The translations under genes were made by a program, and so were the position numbers. Below, piece by piece: positions 45,083 through 50,170 of a DNA stretch of 50,170 bases; the stretch's first letter is position 1, and each line of letters opens with the position of its first letter. The stretch comes from Luteitalea sp. (GTDB taxonomy: Bacteria > Acidobacteriota > Vicinamibacteria > Vicinamibacterales > Vicinamibacteraceae): the NCBI GenBank assembly GCA_009377605.1, contig WHTT01000049.1, positions 1-50,170 on the forward strand. The letters are read 5' to 3'. Under the pieces are notes generated by a model. The model was not told the DNA's origin. It ran no database searches and saw nothing but the letters and a program-made list of their open reading frames with translations.

Positions 45083-45159
45083 TAGTCTACACTCTAGCCA
45101 CGCGGACGTATGCCCCGGAGATCGCCGCCCCGGTTCCCAAAGTCTGGGCTTGCGATTTC

Positions 45160-45492
45160 GTGTGTGACATTTTCGGTGACTCCGGCGGCCAGTCCACTTC
45201 CGGCAACGTGTGGCAGACGATCGGGCAGGAACGCCCGAAGACGGCTACCGGTTGGCTCGAATTGGGCGAGCGGGGGCTGACCCCCGCGCAGGCGCCGTTC
45301 GACGAGAACCAAGCCAACTACGATCAAGCGGCGAAGCGGCTGCCCCAGGTGGGGCGGTTCCCGGCGCTCAACCCCGCAAACGCTCCGGCGCCGTTCGACG
45401 CAAACCAAGCCAATTACGACCAGGCCGTGAAGGCGCTTCCGCAAATCGGGCGGTTCCCGCTCGGCCAATCCAGGGGGCCATCCCGTGTGTGA
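45160..45492 (+). CDS. Virion-region protein with 32-residue tandem repeat, 110 aa
   Basis: GTG 45160 is chosen because a 27-bp sequence starting there recurs at the GTG of the next gene, where it clearly begins a protein (MCDIFGD). The product contains two copies of APFD(E/A)NQANYDQA..K..LPQ(V/I)GRFP (starting near bases 45292 and 45388, 96 bases apart). It overlaps the next gene by eight bases. A structural or internal protein is likely. A 77-base gap before it (45083-45159) has no feature that I see. Confidence 0.5.
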   Translation: MCDIFGDSGGQSTSGNVWQTIGQERPKTATGWLELGERGLTPAQAPFDENQANYDQAAKRLPQVGRFPALNPANAPAPFDANQANYDQAVKALPQIGRFPLGQSRGPSRV

Positions 45493-46120
45493 CATTTTCG
45501 GTGACCCCGGCGCGGCCTCGCGCCAGCAGGCTGGGCAAGACCGCATTCGGATGCGGCAGGAGGAAAAGGAGCGCCGGGGGGATGTCCGAACCGGCCAGCG
45601 CGAGATCGACCGCAATTTCCGACAGTTCGACGGCCCGTACTACCAGGGTGTCCGGAGCGATTACCTCGGCACCCAGACGCCGCAGATCCAGAGGCAGTAC
45701 GACAAGTCCAGCGGCAAGCTGTCCGCCATGCTGGCGGATCGCGGTGTGCTGAACAGTTCGATCGCCGGCAACGCGTTCGGCGACCTGGAGCGCACGCGCA
45801 CCGAGGCGACTGGCCGGGCCACCAACGAAGCCTTCGACGCCGAGAATGCGTTCCGGGACCGGGTCGAGAAGTCGAAGTCGAATCTCTACTCGCTTAACCA
45901 AGCGGCCGCCGATCCCAAGATGATCGCCGCGCAGGCGCTCGGTCAGACAACCGCGCTGACGCCGCCGCAATCGACTTCACAGCTTGGCGACCTGTTCGGC
46001 AACGTGCTGGCGCCGTTCGCCAACTTCGCTCGCGCCGACGCGTACAACCCGGCCGGCGGGCGCGTCAGGAGCTTCTTTGCGCCGTCTTCGGGCGGTGGCA
46101 GTTCGGCGGTGTATAAGTAA
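45485..46120 (+). CDS. Internal virion-type protein, 211 aa
   Basis: GTG 45485 begins MCDIFGDPGAA, nearly the same as the preceding gene. The rest is helical and charged (QAGQDRIRMRQEEKERRGDV, RTRTEATGRATNEAFDAENAFRDRVEKSKSNLYSLNQAA), with SKLSAMLADRGVLNSSIAG typical of podovirus internal proteins, and a Gly/Ser tail. It probably belongs to the ejected core. Stop overlaps the next start (TAATG). Confidence 0.65.
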   Translation: MCDIFGDPGAASRQQAGQDRIRMRQEEKERRGDVRTGQREIDRNFRQFDGPYYQGVRSDYLGTQTPQIQRQYDKSSGKLSAMLADRGVLNSSIAGNAFGDLERTRTEATGRATNEAFDAENAFRDRVEKSKSNLYSLNQAAADPKMIAAQALGQTTALTPPQSTSQLGDLFGNVLAPFANFARADAYNPAGGRVRSFFAPSSGGGSSAVYK

Positions 46121-46416
46121 TGCCTGATCTTCCCCCGAAATACGCTCCGCTTCCCGGTCGCGAAGGTACGCTCGCTCAGCTTTTGGAGGCGTTGGCCGCC
46201 GCGATGTCCGGCGGGCAGAGCCAGCAAGAGCGTGCGTTTTACAACACGACTCGTGCGGGGCTCGCGAACCCGAACACTCTCCCCGAGGGAGCACGTTCCT
46301 ACGGGGGTTTGGGCATGAGCCTTGGTGATCGCCGAGAAATGCAAGGCTACCAATCTCAAAACATCGCGCACGATGTGCGGTCTTTGTTCCCGCCGGGTAG
46401 CGGGGGTTACCGATAA
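46120..46416 (+). CDS. Hypothetical virion-region protein, 98 aa
   Basis: The product (MPDLPPKYAPLPGREGTLAQLLEALAAAM..., PNTLPEGARSYGGLGMSLGDRREMQGY) has a helix and a low-complexity end (PPGSGGYR). It is coupled by TAATG on both sides to internal-protein genes. Function unknown, perhaps a small head or core factor. Confidence 0.6.
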   Translation: MPDLPPKYAPLPGREGTLAQLLEALAAAMSGGQSQQERAFYNTTRAGLANPNTLPEGARSYGGLGMSLGDRREMQGYQSQNIAHDVRSLFPPGSGGYR

Positions 46417-47147
46417 TGTGCGATCCAATCACAGCCGGCATCATGCTCGCCAGCACCGCGGCGTCCGCCGGCGGCGGCTTGCTCCAGCAAAGTGAAGCCC
46501 AGAGTTCCGCCGCCAACGAGGCCGCAGCCCGCAATCGTGTGCTCGAACAGTACATGGAGCGGCAGCGGAACCTCCACGCGCAGAACCAGGAACAAGCCGC
46601 CAAGGCGCGCGGCGAGCTCGACGAGACGAAGCAAACCGCCAAGCAGGCCGAGAACGTCGAGCAGCGTTCGCAGGCCATCGACACCAACGCGCAGCCGGCC
46701 GACGCCGGCGCGATCCCGCTGTCCGGCAATGCGCCGTCGGTCGTCAAGGGCCAGATCGCCAACCGGATGCTGAGCGCGTTCAACGACGCCACCAACGAGG
46801 CGAAGGCGAAGGGTAAGTTCTCGGCCTACGGCGACACGTGGGGCCAGAACGACCGCGCGATGCTCCAGCCCGGCCGGATGATCGACACGTTCAACAACTT
46901 CTCGCGCGCCAACACCTCGATGCTGCCGCTGGAGCAAGACCTGGTGGGCTACGCAAACCGCAGGCCGCCGTCAGGGCTCGGGGGCATCTTGCAGGGGCTC
47001 GGCTCGCTCGGGGGCGCGGCGGCTGGTGGCTTGAACCCAGCGGTGTTTGGCGCGAGCGCCCCGAAGGCGCTCGGCCATGCGGTGTCGACCGCGGCGCCAG
47101 CCGCTCCGTGGTGGGGCGCATCCACCGCATTCCCGTGGGGCCGCTAA
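46416..47147 (+). CDS. Internal virion protein, gp14-like
   Basis: ATG 46416 begins MCDPITAGIMLASTAASAGG, a hydrophobic glycine/alanine start typical of gp14-type ejection proteins, followed by a long charged helix (SSAANEAAARNRVLEQYMERQRNLHAQNQEQ, LDETKQTAKQAENVEQRSQAI), and a Gly-rich C-terminus (GLGGILQGLGSLGGAAAGG). It probably inserts into the outer membrane or periplasm during DNA ejection. Confidence 0.75.
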   Translation: MCDPITAGIMLASTAASAGGGLLQQSEAQSSAANEAAARNRVLEQYMERQRNLHAQNQEQAAKARGELDETKQTAKQAENVEQRSQAIDTNAQPADAGAIPLSGNAPSVVKGQIANRMLSAFNDATNEAKAKGKFSAYGDTWGQNDRAMLQPGRMIDTFNNFSRANTSMLPLEQDLVGYANRRPPSGLGGILQGLGSLGGAAAGGLNPAVFGASAPKALGHAVSTAAPAAPWWGASTAFPWGR

Positions 47148-47148
47148 C

Positions 47149-48558
47149 GTGCCAACGATCGTAAACTCATACAACACCGACAACCCGCTCGGGAAGGTTC
47201 TCGCCCAACTTGGCGAGACGGCGTTCGGCCCCGGCCAGATGACGGGCGCGCTGGCGCGAGGAAAGTTGCAGGGGCTTCAGCGCGAGAACACCAATATTCC
47301 ACTTTTCGCGGACGCTGCAGCTCGTGGGGCTGACCCTGCTGAGATGACGCGGTTGATGGTGTTGAGCGGCATCGATCCGAAGAAGGGATTCGGCTACAAT
47401 CAAGGCCGCACCGTTCTACAGAACCCGACCGATCCATCGACGTGGACGCCAGCCATGATGGCGGTGCCGGGTACGTCGTTCGGCAGTACGCCTACGGGGG
47501 TGACACAGGCGCTCAACGCAGCGGCCGCTCGCGCGGCAGCGTCGGACACCTCCCGTGAACGTGTCGCGGGGATGAAGCCGACGAACATCTTGGGGCCGAC
47601 GGGGCCGATTATTGCGCCACAGAGCGAAGCTTACGGCCAGACGCCGGTGCTGCCGCGCACCGAGTACCAAGGCGCGTTCGGGCAGCAGTACGGGGCGACC
47701 CCCGAGGCCGTACAGGCGCTCCCGCCAGCCGCGCAATCGGTTATCGGCGGGCAGCCGACCGCGCCTCCCATCGGGCGCCCGATGACTAACCCCCTTACAC
47801 ACGAGGCCGGCATATCTTACGACGGAAACCGCACCGTCACCAAGGCAGACGGCAGCACCGTTCCAGCAACCGGGGGGTGGCTGCCCACCGACCCGCGCGT
47901 CGCCGTCGGGGAGGCACGAACCGAGCAAGAGAACCAAAGGCTGACGCAACCATTGGCAACACCGCCGGCCGAGACGAGCGCCGCCGCCGCGGATGCGTTC
48001 AGTACAACGGGTCCGGTGGCCTTCGGGCAGGCTGAGGCGAACCGGCTGTGGGGCATGATCACCGGAGGGTACGCGGGCGAAGTCGGCGCGAACATCGAGC
48101 GCTCACGCGCCCGCCTCAACCTGATGAACCAGACCATCATGCGCGCGTTCAAAAGCTCGTCGAGGGGCGAGTTCCCGGTAGAGGAGCAGCGGCGCGTTAT
48201 GGCCCTGTTACCCGGAGATGCTTTCCTTAAGAACCCGGTTTCGGAAGCCAACAAGATCGGCACACTGGTCGACCAGCTCTCGACGGAGAACCAGCGTTTG
48301 CGTGAAGTCCTGGTGCGAACCGCGCCGGGGCGCTTGCGCGAGCAGTACCAGGCTGCGCTCAATGACAACGAAAAGGCGCTCGGGATGTTGACCGAGCCGG
48401 CGGATGGCGCTCCTGCGGCTCCGCAAGGTTCAGCGCCCGAAGCGGCTGAACCCCCGCCCGCCGCCATCGAGGCTCTGCGAACGAACCCGCGGTTGCAGTA
48501 CCAGTTCGACCAGAAGTACGGGCCGGGCGCCGCGGATCGTGCGCTCGGGGGCCAGTGA
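47149..48558 (+). CDS. Internal virion (ejection) protein, 469 aa
   Basis: I start at GTG 47149, just after the gp14-like gene, since upstream codons lie inside that gene. The product has helical charged parts (FKSSSRGEFPVEEQRRVMALLPGDAFLKN, EALRTNPRLQYQFDQKYGPG) and Pro/Thr-rich linkers (TEYQGAFGQQYGATPEAVQALPP). It lacks a catalytic motif. It stops in a TGATG overlap with the last gene. By position it is one of the core proteins that leave with DNA. Confidence 0.65.
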   Translation: MPTIVNSYNTDNPLGKVLAQLGETAFGPGQMTGALARGKLQGLQRENTNIPLFADAAARGADPAEMTRLMVLSGIDPKKGFGYNQGRTVLQNPTDPSTWTPAMMAVPGTSFGSTPTGVTQALNAAAARAAASDTSRERVAGMKPTNILGPTGPIIAPQSEAYGQTPVLPRTEYQGAFGQQYGATPEAVQALPPAAQSVIGGQPTAPPIGRPMTNPLTHEAGISYDGNRTVTKADGSTVPATGGWLPTDPRVAVGEARTEQENQRLTQPLATPPAETSAAAADAFSTTGPVAFGQAEANRLWGMITGGYAGEVGANIERSRARLNLMNQTIMRAFKSSSRGEFPVEEQRRVMALLPGDAFLKNPVSEANKIGTLVDQLSTENQRLREVLVRTAPGRLREQYQAALNDNEKALGMLTEPADGAPAAPQGSAPEAAEPPPAAIEALRTNPRLQYQFDQKYGPGAADRALGGQ

Positions 48559-50170
48559 TGGCCAACTTTTTCGACCAGTTCGACGCCCCGGCAGGGGCAC
48601 CGTTGAAACCCACGGCGCGACCGAACTTCTTCGACCAGTTCGACACGCCGGAGGCGGGCATAACCCCTGAGCAGGGGCTGCCGGAGCTGACTCCCACGGA
48701 GCAAGCGCCCAGTTTCCAGCCGCCGGACACCGGCTTCGCGGCGGAAGCGTTGCAGCCGTTCAAGGGGTTCAACACCGCGCTGGCCGAAACGGCGGGCCGC
48801 GCGCTCGACGTGGTTCCGTATTTCGCCAGCAAGGCGCTTGGTGGCGAAGGCGTGCACCCGATCGAGAACCTCATCAAGCAGTACACTGCCGATCCTGTAC
48901 CCGAGCCGCAAACGCCGATCGGCCGCAGTCTGCAAACCGGTGGCCAATTTGTCGGCGAGTCGGTTCCCCTGCTCGCCGGCGGCGCCGGCTTAGCGGGCGC
49001 AGGCGTGCGCGTGGCGGAAAAGGCGGCGCCTACGCTGATGGAGGCGGGCCGCCGCTCCGTCAACTCGATCCTCGAAAGTTTTGCCCAGAAGCCGGTCGCG
49101 ACAACCGCATCGGATGTGGTTAGCAACGTGGGCGCCGGGGCGGGCCAGCAGATCGCCAAGGACAATGACCAAGGTGTTGTGGGGCAAACGCTGGCGGGCG
49201 TGCTCGGCGGCATGGCGCCGGCCACTTACGGCATGGTGTCGCCTACGAGGCTGCTGGCGAAAGCCGCCCCCGCCACCGCGCAAAAGTTCAGTCACCTTTT
49301 CGTACCGGACGAAGCGAAGTTCATCCCGGAAAGCGTCCGCGCTCGCGCCGCCGAGAAACGCGGGCAGCAAGCGGTGAGCGCCGTGGCGGAAGAAGTCGCG
49401 CCGATACTACGGTCCCCGGGTACCCAGCAGGAGATGACCCGGGTCGACGCGCTCAAAGAGCGAATCCCCGGCTTCGAGCCGAGCCTGGCGCAGCGCACGA
49501 ACGACCCGGTGCTGCTCAACAAAGAGGTGGAGATCGGGGGCAAGGCGACCGGCGACCAGCTTCGTACGGCGCAGGCCCGGCACGACCAGAGCGCGGGAGC
49601 GATTCGCGGCTTCGCCGACGAGGTAGCCCCGCCGCCGGCGGGCGCTGTTCCGCCAGAGGACATTGTCGGCCGCGCGGCCAGCCAGCGGGTGAGCGGCGCG
49701 CAAACGGCTGTTGAGCGGGGAATCGCCGGCACCGAAGGGCGGATCCGGGAAATGGGCGAGAGCCTGCCGGAAGTGGATCGCGCTCGTACCGGCGCGGGCC
49801 TCCGCGAAATTCGCGGCACCGAGCAGGCGGCAGCCGATCAACATACGCGCGAACTACGCGCGGCGATCGACCCGACCGACAGCGTGTCGGTGCCGACCGA
49901 GAGCCTGAACGCCGCCATCCGGACCGAACTGAGAAATCAGGGCACCGACCTCACGTCGCCGAATGTGCCGCAATCCATCCGCAACCTGCTCGACCGCACC
50001 GCGACAGAGACGAGGACCAGCGCGATTGTCGACCAGGGTGGAAATCCGATCACAACGGATGTGCCGCAGACCGCGAACATCAACAGCCTGCTGGAGAAGC
50101 ATACCGACGTCCTACAGGACTTGCGTCGGCTCAACAGCGCCGCCGTGCTTACGCCTGAGCAAATCAGCCA
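48558..50170 (+). CDS. Internal virion (ejection) protein, N-terminal part; runs off the right edge
   Basis: ATG 48558 overlaps the previous stop. The first residues repeat (F/N)FFDQFD (MANFFDQFDAP, RPNFFDQFDTP). Residues 90-230 include hydrophobic segments (GESVPLLAGGAGLAGAGVRV, QTLAGVLGGMAPATYGMV) that could enter a membrane, then charged helices (VEIGGKATGDQLRTAQARHDQSA). 537 residues are visible. The protein at 1-1205 looks like its C-terminal part; linked, they give about 940 residues. This is the largest ejection-protein candidate. Confidence 0.7.
   Translation, partial: MANFFDQFDAPAGAPLKPTARPNFFDQFDTPEAGITPEQGLPELTPTEQAPSFQPPDTGFAAEALQPFKGFNTALAETAGRALDVVPYFASKALGGEGVHPIENLIKQYTADPVPEPQTPIGRSLQTGGQFVGESVPLLAGGAGLAGAGVRVAEKAAPTLMEAGRRSVNSILESFAQKPVATTASDVVSNVGAGAGQQIAKDNDQGVVGQTLAGVLGGMAPATYGMVSPTRLLAKAAPATAQKFSHLFVPDEAKFIPESVRARAAEKRGQQAVSAVAEEVAPILRSPGTQQEMTRVDALKERIPGFEPSLAQRTNDPVLLNKEVEIGGKATGDQLRTAQARHDQSAGAIRGFADEVAPPPAGAVPPEDIVGRAASQRVSGAQTAVERGIAGTEGRIREMGESLPEVDRARTGAGLREIRGTEQAAADQHTRELRAAIDPTDSVSVPTESLNAAIRTELRNQGTDLTSPNVPQSIRNLLDRTATETRTSAIVDQGGNPITTDVPQTANINSLLEKHTDVLQDLRRLNSAAVLTPEQIS

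Noticed and set aside
44950-45159. Longer version of the 45160 gene
   Set aside because: It overlaps the gp13-like gene out of frame; the 27-bp repeat with the next gene marks GTG 45160 as the start.
1-50170. CRISPR array, tRNA or rRNA gene, IS element
   Set aside because: No regularly spaced repeats of CRISPR type, no full cloverleaf and no transposase was seen. The tRNA-like patch at 8061-8090 is only a 3' end.

Overview
The window looks like an almost complete, roughly 50 kb genome of a GC-rich, tailed podovirus-like phage that is probably temperate and infects an alphaproteobacterium. The host inference rests on a DUF2312/GapR-type nucleoid protein (12843-13100), an RCAP_rcc01079-type spike base protein (1354-1590) and the high GC; it is inference. 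Podovirus architecture is suggested by a very large portal, a P22 gp4-type adaptor, a gp10/gp12-like nozzle, a T7 gp13-like protein, several internal virion proteins and two tailspikes, with no tape measure, tail tube or tail sheath gene. The gene cut off by the right end (48558-50170) and the one cut off by the left end (1-1205) appear to be two halves of one internal virion protein, so the sequence is probably a circular or circularly permuted molecule opened inside that gene.

Layout. 1-2084: end of the ejection-protein gene, spike base protein and a beta-rich virion protein. 2176-5644: tightly overlapping lysis cassette (GH108 endolysin with a C-terminal membrane anchor, i-spanin, nested o-spanin, holin candidate) plus small exported or zinc-ribbon proteins. 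5761-8052: lysogeny module (XRE-type regulator, excisionase-like HTH, tyrosine integrase, two small genes separated by a duplicated integrase 3' end), then an attP-like non-coding patch (8053-8222). 8223-18942, minus strand: early/replication operon with family A DNA polymerase, dNMP kinase, GapR, DUF2815 ssDNA-binding protein, DUF2800 Cas4-like nuclease, RuvC-like resolvase and many small genes coupled by ATGA or TGATG overlaps. 19092-21710, plus strand: PrimPol and RepA-like helicase as two overlapping genes, followed by iteron-like repeats (probable origin). 21739-24189, minus strand: small unknown genes and micro-ORFs with repeated leaders. 24290-24811: terminase small subunit. 24812-25778: a 967-bp gene-free, highly structured region holding a 50-bp tandem repeat and two promoter-to-terminator units that could encode small RNAs. 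25779-50170, plus strand: lytic transglycosylase-like protein, two tailspikes sharing an N-terminal anchor, a metallophosphoesterase, TerL, portal, scaffold, capsid, decoration protein, adaptor, nozzle and internal proteins.

How it fits together. The regulator and integrase module decides lysogeny. The minus-strand operon and the PrimPol/helicase pair replicate the DNA, with the Cas4-like nuclease, ssDNA-binding protein and resolvase serving recombination and branch processing. TerS/TerL package DNA into the capsid; nozzle, spikes and ejection proteins deliver it; endolysin, holin and spanins release progeny.

Unusual features are the structured intergenic region, a repeated element (consensus on the minus strand GRWWACTGAGACA) just upstream of most minus-strand genes between 14.2 and 24.2 kb, the iteron array, and recurring promoters with an 18-bp spacer. 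Functional assignments come from reading motifs by eye; no database search was run.
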